This document shows, piece after piece, positions 50,941 through 63,900 of a stretch of DNA of 64,000 nucleotides. The DNA comes from Lithospermum erythrorhizon (Eukaryota; Streptophyta; Magnoliopsida; Boraginales; Boraginaceae). The stretch covers positions 186,001 through 250,000 of the forward strand of contig JADFUC010001028.1 of assembly GCA_019722365.1 (NCBI GenBank). Reading direction: 5' to 3'. The notes below the pieces were generated by a model. The model ran no database searches, was not told where the DNA came from, and saw only the letters and a list, made by a program, of their open reading frames with translations. Both the position numbers and the translations under genes were made by a program. Each line of letters starts with the position of its first letter. The stretch's first letter is position 1.

Positions 50941-52722
50941 ATAATTTGGTGACACGAAAGCATGAGACAAAGTATGTGAAGTTTATGACACGAAAAGACT
51001 TATGACAGCGGAGTGGTGCTTTCTCGAAGCCATTATGAGGAAGTTGGATTTTAGTGAGATTTGGATTAATTGGGTGATGTGTTTGGTTACTTCTGTTTCC
51101 TACAGTTTCTTGATTAATGGAACTCCAACAGGTTTCATTAGGTCGAATAGGGGGATCCGTCAAGGGGACCCCTTATCGCCCTATTTGTTTTTATTAAAAG
51201 TAAGACCTTACATGTTGTCAGCAAGTAAAGGCGGAAGGAAAGAAAATTGTTGACAGGTGTTAAAATGGGCACGGAAGTCCGAGTATCAATACATTCTTTT
51301 GAGGATGATATCCTCGATTTTGCAAAGCTACACCAAAGGAAGCCGAGAAGCAACGTGAACATCTGAGGGCCTATGAGGAGTCTTGCAGTTTAAAATCAAC
51401 TTTGATAAATGCGAGCCATGGAAAGACGAATAAATTTGGAGACGCTAAGAGCCGAAGCATACAGGTCAAAAGAAATCTAATTTATGTGCTGATCAAGGAA
51501 AATATTTAGTTTGCCTTCACATATCAGAAGTCTAAGAAGGATGTTTTCGCATATATCCAAATTAGAAAGCGAATGATCATATCGAAGGCCAAGAGAATTT
51601 AAGGCCACAAGTCGGAAAGAAAATAATGTCCTAGCTTCTACCATACCGAACTATGTTATGAATTGCTTTAAGCTTCCTTTGGGTACCTTAGATGGGGTTA
51701 ATTCCAGCAATGGCGGTTTTGACGGGAATAGTTTGGTGATGCTAAGAGGGATACATCAAAGTCTCTTGGGAGTCACGCGCAGCGAAAGATGAAGTGGGGG
51801 AAACGGGTTTCAAAAGATTTGGTTCAACCTCGCGTTGTTAGCTAAACAAGGTTGGAGTGGTGGTTACTAGGCGTGCTAGCCGCTCTCTACAAACTTCTCT
51901 GAATTGTAACGATCCGTCCTGCACAGCCTGAAAGGAATCATCATAATCCGAACACCAGAGTTACCAAACCGACGGACGGCATCAATTTAAAAAACTAGTC
52001 ATTTCAACCAAAAATTTATTTCCATTAATATTCTCAAAACAATAACCGCTTTTAACATTTTAAATCGATTTTAAAAGTGATATTCAACCAATTAACACCA
52101 TATATACAACATATCCAGATAAACAAAGAATGCGCTAGCGCCGCGTTATAGTAGCATCATACTTTAATACAAAGTTTAATCACGATGCTGTGCTCAAAAT
52201 AAAGACAACAATCAAAAACATTTTGACAACACATCAAAATCGATCATGGCGATCCTTCACACTGACGCTCACCTAGCCACTCTAACAACTCTCCAACAGC
52301 CTCCGGCTCAACTAGTCTCACAACCTCGACACTGTCTAGCAGTTTTCGCCAAAACGAAAAGTGGAAGTAAAGCCATGTGTTTGGGGAAACTTAACACCGG
52401 GTGAAACTTAAACCATACGCCATCACACAACAAATTTAACATGTAAGTCAAATACGTTGCATATACATAGATATATAATCGTAATTACTCAACAAAAAGT
52501 TTTGTTAGTTTACTTCTTCAAAGAAAATTTCATACATCACATGGCATAACATGTAATATAAATTCCAATAATGAATACACCACTAAACAAAATCCAAACC
52601 ACATGAAATTACAAATAATAGAGACCCAACAAACTATACCTAGTCATATCAATCACTCTATCCACTAGATGCCCATCCGACTTAAATCCCCGATGCACAT
52701 GTTCTCAACCCGCTAATCTTAC

Positions 52723-52900
52723 AACGCCTTATACCGAAGTATAAAATGATAACTCAACGCCTTATAATCAAGTATAAAGTCGATACACAACGCCTTAAAT
52801 GAGATAAAGTCGATACATTAACGCCTTATAATGACGTATAAAAATGATAAACAACGCCTTTATAATTTAATGATAAAGTTTGTGGGATATAAACAACGCT
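52723..52900. repeat. 33-base tandem repeat (AACGCCTTATA units)
   Basis: AACGCCTT occurs at 52723, 52756, 52789, 52820 and 52853, a period of 31-33 bases, with a sixth decayed copy near 52894. Units continue with ata(a)tcaagtataaagtcgat-like sequence. Confidence 0.85.
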
Positions 52901-53076
52901 CTTAAAGAACACCTAACCCATAACTATCCCAATTTAGTAAATATATCCTAATACTCAAGTCACCTCTGCCAAAGACATACATAACTCTAACCATCACCTC
53001 TCAATAACTATCTACTCTACTCCCTCAAACAATATCCAAGCACAAATGTAAAACATCTCACAAGTAAGTCAAACAC

Positions 53077-53145
53077 ACCGACAAGGCCAGAATACATAAA
53101 GGCCGACAAGGCCACAGAATACAACAAGGCCGACAAGGCCACGTA
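53077..53145. repeat. GGCCGACAAGGCCA tandem repeat
   Basis: Three units of about 25 bases start near 53077, 53101 and 53128. Each contains (g)ccgacaaggcca followed by an A-rich tail, markedly richer in GC than the surrounding insert. Confidence 0.8.
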
Positions 53146-55178
53146 AATCGTAAATATGTTGGGGAGTTCAAGCCATTATTAACTCAAGCAATCTTCAACG
53201 CCACGTATCATAATCACATAATCATATCACGGCTCACACAAACGAATCACACATAATCATACAACAATTACATGTATATCATTCTCACGTAATCATAACA
53301 CAATGACATTTAACATCATTCCACATAATCGTACTCACACAACATGTTCACACACCCTTAAAGTGGCACACGTAGTGTAACAAGTACTCACCTCTACTAG
53401 TTATCACAAAGTCCTCACGAAGAACGCCGATAACGGAACGCCCTTCCGCGGTCAAGGCCTAACAACACCTTAAAGTATCAGGAATCATTACCACAATTAC
53501 GGCCTGTATCAAACATTACCAACTCTAATCGAATGATTTCTAAACCAAGTCTAAATACGACTCGTAACTATCGAATTATGTCCCATCTGACACAACCCAC
53601 CGATCCTCCGCTAAATTCCATCTTATCACTTTATCATTATAAATCAACTTTGAGTCATTCTAATTTTAAATCAACAGTCCCCTAATTACCAATCCATACT
53701 CCAAATATCAATTACAACTCATCCCTGAATTACCACTTTTTCAACCTAACCTTTAATCAATTTTAAATAACCAATTTAACATCAACAACTACAATAAGGT
53801 CCCAATTAAACCCCCACACATTTAAAGTCTTATAAAAATATCACCCCAAAAAAGTCAACCGAAACCTAGAAAAGTCAACTCCCGACCTATAACATCCTCA
53901 AACGACTTAAATCATGAATTCATCACTTATATACATCATAGAACTCATAACCTAATTAAATTCATCATAAATTGAATTAAAGTGGAAAGTCAACTAAAAG
54001 TCAACTATGTCAAAACCCAAGAAATATCTCAAAGATTCTCAACTTTCATACCTTTTAACTCTCGAAGAGAAGCCGATGGAGAAACGATATCTCTGTTGAA
54101 CGACGAGTTCGAGCGACAAACGAAGAGAAACTAAGAATAAATTTCAAGGGGAGGAAAAGTGAATCTCGGCCACCACACAGTGTGAAAGCCAAGCATTTAG
54201 ACACTTAAGTTCATGTTATTGGATAAGTACTAGATATTTAAAAAACTCAGTCCTGCCTTTGCTTTCAGTTAATTTCCTCCACATTTAAACCTCCTGTTCA
54301 ACCCAATTTAAAAGATAAAATTTTCCATAGCAAAAACTACTAAATTATAAAACGCACTGCTAAAAAATTTCGAAGGAAGAATATTATTTAATTAATGATA
54401 TAATGATTGTCCCACCACGACCGAAAAATTTAATTTTTTTTCAACGTAGCGGGTTATTGCTGCAAATGACATTATTTCGTATTACTGCTTAAACTCGAAA
54501 GTGGTCTTAACTGGCTGCTTCAGCGAGTATATTTTGAAGGTCGGAAAGTACTTCGGAGCGTATATGCGTGGGAGATGGAAAGGTATAATTATTTGAAAGA
54601 TCCGTGATACCCCGCTTTCTAAACCGATTTTATAGCAAGGGAGCGGGGGCAAGAATGACGGGTCAAGATGCTGCTTTCCCAATTGATTAAAATGGTAAAT
54701 GGACAATCGAAGTCAGGTCAAGTCGGTAATGACAATGCATTTATGCTAATTTGTAAGCTGGGGTAATTCCGCTGGAAGAGACAACAAATTCGATAGTCTC
54801 GCTTCGAAACCATACCAAATCGGTAATTATCTCAATTCTTTGGGTTATCTTAGTATGCGACATGGTAGAATGGTGAATTAGAGGCCTCCCGCCAAGCGAT
54901 ACTATGTTTGGATGAGCGACAAGATTCGTAGAGTATTTGGGGACTCAAAGTACCCCCTAGAGTTAGAAACTTCCTTTGGAAATGGCTACACAATGTGCTT
55001 CCGACAAAGGTAAATTTACGACCAAGGGGGGTAAAAATTGAAGATTGTTGTCCGTTATGCAACAAATTAATTGCATACCGAATATGTCTTTTCATCAGTC
55101 CCGCATACCTAGATTTTCAAAATATCAGTAATTTCGAACTGGAGAAAAGCGGCGTGTCGATGTCGTTAGGAATCTAGA

Positions 55179-56075
55179 TGAATTTCATTTATAAACACCA
55201 AATTCACATCCCTGACCTCAAAAATGATATAAATTAATCTAAACAATAGTGAATAAATATATGAATACGGTAATCCTTACATTTCACAACCCGAAGCCGA
55301 ATCTAACCCAAATCCCCTAACGACAAGTCTCACAAGGAAAGCCCCTTCAAAATCCCCCAATGCTTGTTCAACACCTAAATGATGTCCCTGGGATCGCACA
55401 ATACCCGCAGGGAAACCAACCTGAACTCGCTTAGAGCTCAAGATGAATGAGAATCCAAAGGAAAAACTCTTCCACCTCCAGGGGGGCTTAATTCTCGAGA
55501 GGGAGTGGTAGGTTTTTGTGACTCATGTCATGAAAACCTAACTCTATTAAGCATTGTCCTTGAAATTCCACTCGTTGCTAAATTAAGAAATCGCTTAACT
55601 CTCATAACTTAATTAATCAAGCATGAGCCTCTAATTAAATAACGAGTTACTAGTGAGTTTGTTCTATTTTAATTAACTTAACAAGTCAATTAAAATACTA
55701 ACGGTCACTATCGACAACTCTATCAAGTTATTCATCGATCTCAATTACTTAATTGATTAAACTTGTGTTTAACTAACATGTTCATCAACATATATATATT
55801 TGACAATATAAAATATCGAGAAATACATTTCTCAATATTAAGTCTCGCTTAATTTCATTCAGAAATATTATTCAATATCAATAGATGCACCTTCAGCTCG
55901 ATAATAAGAAGTTGTGAGCAATAATAATAATTGACAATTACTATTATTATAAATGATTAATGAGTAAGATCTTAGCAATCGGCCATAACCCCTTAAATTA
56001 AGTCACGAACCCACACCAGTAGAAATATACAATTACTAAGTGCTAACACTAAGCCCAAAGAATCACATTTAACCA
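55179..56075 (-). mobile_element. Solo LTR of the same copia family as 13.7-14.6 kb
   Basis: An 897-base block begins TG (tgaatttc) and ends CA (aacca) on the plus strand. It is flanked by tctaga at 55173-55178 and actaga at 56076-56081, a target duplication with one mismatch. It shares ordered landmarks with 13705-14632, where the same block sits beside a primer-binding site; the strand is inferred from that. No internal region is present, so it looks like a solo LTR left by recombination inside the LINE. Confidence 0.75.
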
Positions 56076-56830
56076 ACTAGATTTACAGGGGATGCTGGAA
56101 CAACGAAAGTATGTAATTTGGGAACCGAAGGTGAAGAGGGGATGTCGAACAAATGCATGTACGAGCGCGAGATCGTTTCGAGGCTTTTGGGAAACTGGAA
56201 GGTGAAGAGGGGGACGTTGAACAACTAGCACGTGAATGAACAGTTGTTAACCGACATGCCGTTGAGTTTCTGAGAAACACAAATGTCTATTTGAGCCACT
56301 TTCAATGCCGGAATTAAATTTGCAATCGACATTTGAAAGCTAATAAAGAGCATTCCCGCTTCCTAATTCACATGGTGGCCGCAAACGTAGGTAGCGTAAC
56401 ATTGGCGTTCTCTCGTAAGGGTGTATGTTTAATCGGTGATACCTCCTTTTCAAAGAGTCATGCAATAAGTGCTCTGTGTAATACTATGTGGACGCTTTTT
56501 GTCAAAAGCCAGACCGCACCGCTTTTGGTTTTACAAGCTCATAGTAAAGCTTTAACACAGAGGGCCTCAGTGCTGAGGTAATGGACGTACAATATCGTAG
56601 GTTGAAACATTCTTAGATTCTCATCAAAAGTACGAGAGTATTCGCACTTTGAGATCGATGTTATTGTCGAGGACATTCGATGTCAAGGAAGATTATTGGA
56701 TCCAACATTCCGATATGTCACGAGAACGTCAAACAATGCGGCATTAGCCTGCTCATTGAATTGCGGGTTCAGAAGAAGCAACTTGGCTTCAACTCTAAAT
56801 TTATTTGCTAATCGCAATCTGCATTCATTG

Positions 56831-57142
56831 TACTAGTTGTGGGTTGTTTTACACGAACTTTGTTTCGCTATTTTTCATTTTAATGATATCATACGGTTAA
56901 GGTACCTACCAGCAGATATATTAGTAGAATTAATTTGATTCAAATTAAATTTACGTATGTCAAATAATTGAACTCTACTAAATCCAGTAGAGTTCTATTG
57001 GCTCAATTTTCATTTATACTTTGTTCGAATTGACCCTATTCGATGTTGAAACTTGAAAATTGGTTGGGTTTGGCTCCGACATACCTAACACGTGAGTTCT
57101 CAACCTTCAAGTCTTCACATGTATTAGCATATAATAAAATAC
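56831..57142. other. Spacer right of LINE
   Basis: AT-rich; possibly the LINE 3' untranslated end. Nothing else recognised. Confidence 0.3.
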
Positions 57143-57368
57143 TACTCCCTCCGTTCTAATTACTTGATCATATGACAAAAAATCTTATTTCATTTTACTA
57201 TCATTATTTTCAACGCAACTATTTCGCTTTGAACTTTTAAAAAAATTCATCATTGCTTTGTTTCAATTTTACTTTCTACTAGTTTTATCTCCTCAAAATA
57301 GTGAAATAAATTATTACTTTAATAAATCACTTTTTAGCTAAGTACGATCAACTAATTTAGAGAGGTCC
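57143..57368. mobile_element. Second Stowaway-like MITE, degenerate
   Basis: The left end after TA reads ctccctccgttctaattact followed by tgatc. The right end reads gatcaactaatttagagagg, an imperfect reverse complement. About 220 bases, AT-rich and non-coding. The TIR is more CTCCCTCCGT-like than that of the element at 25.4 kb, so it may be a different subfamily. Confidence 0.65.
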
Positions 57369-60261
57369 ACCACTGCCTCGGGACTTTCATGTTAATACCA
57401 TAAAATATGCTGGGATCTATTAATAGAAATTCCGAATATTCCATTCCAAAACCGGAAAGTTCTACATAAATTTATATACTTGGGTACCGCGAAAGAACGG
57501 ACTCCGGTCAAGGCCGTCAGATAAAAATCGCCCTTCAATCAAAGAGGTCATGGAACTGGAAAAACAACTAATGAATGAACTTGATTTTGAAGTTTTCACC
57601 AGATCCCAGTCTTGCCATCCATTTAAATTATCCAACTTATTTCGGGTTAAAAATTAAATTTACAATAAAAAAAATCACATTTTCCTTTATTTTCTTCAAT
57701 AAAATTCAATAAAAATCATTCCTACCTAATATCAAATGACACAATAAACATATACTACAATAAAAAAATATCACATTTTTCCTTTTTTTTTGAATAAAAT
57801 CAAGTAAAAATCAATTATATTACAAAATAAATACCACCACAATCTAACACCACATAGTATTTTAAATTCATAACATATAACATATTTGGATATGTGTATG
57901 AATATTAGAGAAAAAAGAATATGGATGTCGCATAAACAGACAACACTATACACACACCCAAATAGTATTTTTTTAGTGAAATGATAATTTTGTCCATAAG
58001 TATAATTTCCTCAGCTACTATACTTGCAAATAGGGGGGCAAAATAGTCATTTCATCTGTACAACCAACATTATTTGAGTGTATGTATAATAGCTCAGCAC
58101 ATAAACCAATGACCGGATTCGGATTTCATCATACAATGTATTGGATGATTGAGACCAGAGGCAAAACTATTCACGGGCAAGGTAGGTCTTGGTTCGTTCC
58201 AATTTTTTTAAAATGTTAATTTTAACTTTAAATTTTTAGAAAAATAACACGTTTATGTTATATTTACCCTTAATTTTTTTGTAAATTTATATTATTTGAT
58301 CCACCCGATTCATTACTTTTCCCATTAATTAGACCAAGATAATATTTTTATATATTTGACTCATCCTATAAATAATTCTTAAATCCGACCCGATGAAAGA
58401 CTTAATCAAATGCATCCCAAAAAACAAAGCAAATGCAGAAGAATAAGTAGAACAACGGAAACAAAACAATAATTAATCCGAAGATGGGAGATGCACTACT
58501 GTGGAGGGTAAAGTTTTGAGTGATGATTGATGGGGGACCATACATATAAATACAGAACTTGAGAATGGCAAGTAATTGATCGTCTCATCATCGATCATGT
58601 TACGTTCTTATATTATGAGAGGAAATAAGAAGAATAATGGTGATTGCCAAAATTGCAAAGTTCGCCCATGTTTTTTCTTCCATTATGTGTGGTCATTATG
58701 CGCCTTTTTAGCAATTTTGTAGTGCAATAATTTTTACACTTTATTCTGATTACGATATTTCATTCATTTACTGATTTTTATCTTATTTTTCACTAATTAG
58801 TGAATTGTCATTACAACTTGTTAAAATATAAAATTAATTGTCATTTCAAATTTATTTTTAATCTCCATATAACATTTTATAACTCGTCATTCTTTTTTAA
58901 CGGAACCCGCATTTGTTACTCGTCGAGTGCGTACTACATAGACCTCATAGTGATGTAATAGCTTGCAAACCACATCAATCAGATAAACCATACTAGACGA
59001 GTCCCGTATGACACACTCTACCAAAAAATAACTCATCATCCTTATTGGTTATGATGGAGGTGGATTGCTCAACACCATCATTCTCATAATTTAGGAAGTA
59101 TTTTCATAGTAATAAATGAGAGCCAATAGTATAAATTTCTTCTTAAGATAAAAGGGAGTTTGTTCACTAAATGAAAACACAATTTTGTTTTTCATAGCCA
59201 CCCAAAGTGAACTAAAGCGGTGATCGGCTTGTCAACTACTCTTCATGTTATTTTTAGATTCACAAACGTCTCAACAAAGCCGTCAACCATGTTGATCTAC
59301 AACTATAATATATTGTCTCCAATAAGTTTTAATTAACGTTTTCGTCTTATGTATTAACTTTTAATTATTAATTAATTTTTAATTATATTATGGAAAATTA
59401 CAATAAAATAATTTTAAACCCAGATAAAATAATATCAAATTTACATTCTTTAAAATATACAATAAAGAATAACAATTAATTTATAATCCAAAGTTGGTAG
59501 GAAAAACGAAATACATCAAAAGAATTCCCTAGTACATCATAAATTGTGTAAATAAATTTTAGAAAATCAAGGAAATTTATGAAAATATCTCCCATTCTTC
59601 ATGAGATTCAATGGATAAATAAAATATATTAAAATGACTCATTACACTTGTCACTTTAATATTGAGTCAATTTGGAAATATCTTCAACGTCATTGCAAAG
59701 ACAAGATTGTATATTATCCGAACTCCTTATTCTGCTTAAATGGAAATTTCTCCTATGCATTACGTACATGAATGACATCAAATCCTCCTAATATAAATTA
59801 TATAGTTCCATTTTTTTTGTCTCGATTTCCTTTAGACAATATTATGCCTCGATTCTTGTGTAAAACAATGTACGATAGAAAACGTATAAAATATATAATA
59901 AGTAGTCAAATTCAAAATAACTTATATCTTTAAATGTTCTCTAACATATGTACACAAAATTTCATAGTGAAAAGATCGGTTTATATATCTCAACGAATAC
60001 TTCTTCTTATTTTTTTTTTTAACTCTTGAATCATACAATACCTAAAAATCTTCTCAATTACGACACCACAAAACTTTAAACTTCAAAAAATCGATAATAT
60101 CATTCAATTCTAAAAATCCGTGACATGGATTGATTTCGTATTTGACTATATATACTCAACCAGTCGTGCAAGAATGTGGCACCGTCTCCTTATCCATACC
60201 CAAACCATATGCAATTACCATATACATTCAAAACCATCATTCTAACCTCAATACCTTCCAA
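57369..60261. other. Long AT-rich spacer upstream of TTL1-like gene
   Basis: About 2.9 kb without a supported gene. The patch at ~58900-59040 is less AT-rich and shares a 13-base string with ~7310, suggesting an old dispersed repeat. No other structure recognised. Confidence 0.35.
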
Positions 60262-60474
60262 AAAACTCAATTCTTGATCAACTGAATACTAATATATACA
60301 ACTCAAGAAAACATTTCTAATCTCAATACCTTTATACATAAATTCAATTCTGGATTCCTTGATAAACTGAACTCAATCTTCATTCGAAAACTCAATTCTT
60401 GATCAACTGAATCCAAATATATACAAGCCAAGAAAACCTTTCAAATCTCAATACCTTCATACATAAATTCGATT
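60262..60474. repeat. Direct duplication upstream of TTL1-like gene
   Basis: Two copies of ~87 bases at ~60262-60348 and ~60387-60474. Both contain aactcaattcttgatcaact, atatatacaa, caagaaaac and tctcaatacctt(t/c)atacataaattc in that order. Confidence 0.8.
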
Positions 60475-60716
60475 AAATTTCTCGACGAATCGAACAGAAT
60501 CTCCTATCCAAAAAAAGCAAATTTAGGATCAGAAGTTTTGAGGGGGAAAGAAAGAAAAAAAACAGTTGGGTAGGGGTGTTGAAATCATAAATATTGTTGA
60601 ATAGATAAGGAGAGAACCAAAAACAAAGTCTCGTGAACAAAAAAATATTTCATCAAAAATATTTCTCTTCATTTTTCATTTTTACACATTATTTTTCTCT
60701 ATCTTCTTCTTTATAG

Positions 60717-60720
<4 letters not shown>

Positions 60721-60754
<34 letters not shown>
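60721..60754 (+). repeat. CT dinucleotide run in TTL1-like leader
   Basis: Seventeen CT units about 200 bases upstream of the start codon. Pyrimidine-rich leaders of this kind are common in plant 5' untranslated regions. Confidence 0.9.
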
Positions 60755-60756
<2 letters not shown>

Positions 60757-60957
60757 ATTAATTCCTTGCTTCTCCCTTTGAAGAATCACGAGATCCCCAT
60801 CTCTCCTTTTTCTTCATTTAAAGATTTAATATTCTTGAGCTTTTTCTAATTGTTACATAATAAAAATCGAAACTTTGTTACAACTTTATTGAAAGAGAGA
60901 GTTGGGCATTTTTGATTTTGTAAAAGAAGGGAGGGGGAGAAGAGGGGTGGTGGTGAA

Positions 60958-63900
60958 ATGGCGCATTCTGGAATTGATAAGGTTACAGATCGGTTACAGA
61001 ATGAGTTGAGTTGTAATAAAGATAAAGATAGTGACAATGTGATTAATAATAGTAATAATAATATTGATAATAAGCCTGATTTTCAAGAACTCGATCTGGG
61101 TTCTCCAGTTTCACCACTTAGACCAAAAAGTCAACAGGGTGGACTTGTTACTAGTACTACTACTACTAGTAGTTCTTCTAGTTCTTCCGGATCTGTTTCG
61201 GGTCGGAGAACTGGGCTTGGTATCGGGTCCGGGTCGGGTCAGTTGTTGGGTCGGAGATCCGACTCCAAGGACCATTCTGGTGAGTTGTCTGCTGAGAGTC
61301 CGTCTGGTGGTGGGTCGGGCTCAGTTTTCGGGTCGGGTTCGGGTGGTGGGTCCGGTTCAGGTGGTGGGTCGGGTCGGTCCGGACATGTTCGGGTCGATTC
61401 AGGTGGGTCCCACTCGTTGTCGGGTGGAGGTGGGGGTAGCAATGTAGTTAATTCTCCTGGGGTGGCGGTGTTGCCGGCTGGGAATATTTGTCCGTCGGGG
61501 AGGGTTTTGAAGACGGGGATGATGTCGAACAGGACTTCGAAAACCGATGTTTTGGGGTCTGGTGGGGTGAATTATGGACATGGGAGTATAATGAGGGGTG
61601 GTGTTGGAGGTAGAGTTGGTGGATCGGATGGTGGGCATGGTGGTGATAGGGCTGCAAGAAGTGGTGGTGGTTTGATGGTTGGAGGAGAATCAAGAACTAG
61701 GATAAGACAAACATCTAAAGATAATGATCAAGAAGAGTTTAAAAGATTAGGGAATGAGAGTTATTTGAAGGGGAATTATACTGAGGCATTGAGTTTATAT
61801 GATAAGGCCATTGCGATTTCACCGGGCAATGCCACTCTTCACTTCAATCGTGCTGCCTCTTTGATGGGTTTAAAGCGTTTGCCACAAGCTGTTAAGGAAT
61901 GTGAGGAGGCTATTAGGTTGAATCCTGGGTATGTGAGGGCTCACAGACGTTTAGGTTCTTTGTTTCTTAGGTGAGTAAATTATAAAGTTCAGATCTTTTG
62001 TTTTTTTGCTTCTTGGTGGTATAGAAAGTTTACAACTTTATGCTTGTTTGCCTCCTATCGTACCTGAACAATGATTAAATCTTTATGACCAATTAGGCAT
62101 ATTATTGAATTGGGTTGATATTTCAAATTCGTTTTTATTTTCACATACATTAGCACAAAAGAAGTTGTTCCATTATGTTAAGTTACGATTTTTCATGAGA
62201 AGTTTGCAACCTTTTCTTGTGTGGTAGATCTGGTTGATTGAGTTGGGTCTTGCAATATGATCCTTTTTTTGGTTGTTCAAGTTCTTGTTATTCTTTAATC
62301 GATTTACTGTTGTATATTCCATGTGTTTGTAGATATTGTAGTACATTCCCGATTATTTGCCTTACGATACTGTTAGTTTTCTTGTGTGGTAGATCTGGTT
62401 GATTGGGTTAGTCTTGCAATATGATCCTTTTTGTTGTTGTTTGAGATCATGTTATTCTTTAATCTATTTACTGTTATATATTCAATGTGTTTGTAGTATA
62501 TATTGTATTCTTTGACTTACGATACTGTTAGTTTTCTTGTGTGGTAGATCTGGTTGATTAGGTTAGTCTTGCAGTTTGATACTTTTGTTGTTGTTTGAGT
62601 TCTTGTTATTCTTTAATCTATTTACTGTTATTTATTCCATGTGTTTGTAGTATATTGTAGTACTGTCCTGATTCTTTGCCTTACGATACAGTAAGTTTTC
62701 CTTCTTCATAGAGGTTTCTAATTGTAAGATGTCATTTTGTTTGCTATATAATGTACTTTTACTAATCAGTGTTCACATGAGGCTTGGCCATAACTAAATC
62801 TATTTTGATGTATCAATTTTTATTTTTTGTTAATTGATGATCTTGGTGTTCGGAAGTCCTATGGTATATTACGAATAAGAAATCTAATTGTGTTAATGGT
62901 CGCAGTTTAGGACAGGTTGAAAATGCCAGGAGGCAATTTTCCTTCCCTGGGATACAGGTTGATCCAAATGAGATGCAAAAGTTGCAAATTGTGGAAATGC
63001 ATATAGGGAAGTGTAGTGATGCCCGAAGAGTTCATGATTGGGGAAGTGTCCTGAGGGAAACTGATGCTGCTATTGCTTCAGGTGCTGATTCCTCTCCTCA
63101 GGTAGGGAAACTTTCATCTTTCAGTTTTGTTGGTAGAATAAGTTACTCTCGACTGAACTCTTCAACATTGAATTTTTCAGCTATTTGCCTGTAGAGCAGA
63201 AGCTCTTCTTAAGCTCCACCGAGTGGATGATGCCAGCTTAAGCTTATCAGACGTGCCTAAATTTGAAGCAGCTACTGCATCTTACTCTCACTCTAAGTTT
63301 CATGGGATGCTATCTGAAGCATATCTATTGGTTGTTGGAGCTCAAATCGAATTGGCACGGGGAAGGTGAGCAACAAGGGTACCTGAAATAAATGTGAAAA
63401 TTGTCCTTCAGGATTTTGCAGAAGTTGACAGTAAATAATTGGTCTTTACAGGTTTGATAATGCTGTTACAACTGCAGACAAAGCAGCCCAAATAGACCCT
63501 CAAAATCGTGAAGTCTCAGCTTTACTAAGAAATGTAAGGCTTGTTGCTCGAGCTCGGGCTCGTGGCAATGATCTCTTCAAATCTGAAAGATTTACTGAAG
63601 CATGCTCAGCTTATGAGGAAGGTCTGAAGCTGGATCCCTCAAATTCAGTTCTGTACTGCAATAGAGCAGCTTGTTGGTATAAGCTTGGATTATGGGAGCG
63701 CTCTTTGGATGATTGCGATCAAGCTCTTCGCCTCCATCCCAATTATTCTAAAGCTTTACTGAGAAGGGCTGCTTCATACAGCAAGGTAATTTAGTTTCTG
63801 AAGAAGTTTCTAGCATATATTCATAGTAAAGATTCATGTGTTAATCATTGATATTGGTTACAGCTAGAACGGTGGGCTGAAGCTGTGAAAGACTATGAGG

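Larger units (their letters stand above)
51905..54490. mobile_element. Non-coding insertion in the LINE, LTR-like
   Basis: About 2.5 kb separates LINE block 1 (ends LQTSLN) from block 2 (starts near LLQRVYF), which should be adjacent. The insert starts TGTAACGATCC, a plausible LTR start. It has no coding frame of note and carries two internal tandem repeats. A large solo LTR or a non-autonomous LTR element would fit. The right edge, somewhere between ~54200 and 54500, and a target duplication were not found. Confidence 0.55.
50941..56830 (+). mobile_element. 5'-truncated L1-type LINE split by two insertions
   Basis: Three blocks on the plus strand form one LINE in the right order. Block 1 (~50941-51904) is reverse transcriptase: [48 protein letters not shown], a decayed FADD-like block (SFEDDILDFAKL), then IPNYVMNCFKLPLGTLDGV and a LLAKQGW-like stretch. 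Block 2 (~54500-55178) gives LLQRVYF, then the zf-RVT region (FLWKWLHNVLPTKVNLRPRG, CCPLCN). Block 3 (~56090-56830) is the C-terminal RNase H-like domain (RKGVCLIGDTSF, later RYVTRTSNNAALA). Stops and frameshifts occur in all blocks. The endonuclease end is missing, as usual for 5'-truncated LINEs. Block 3 is the least certain. Confidence 0.78.

Noticed and set aside
61239..61693. Minus-strand Pro- and His-rich open frames
   Set aside because: Antisense of the Gly/Ser-rich N-terminal region of the TTL1-like gene; composition explains them.
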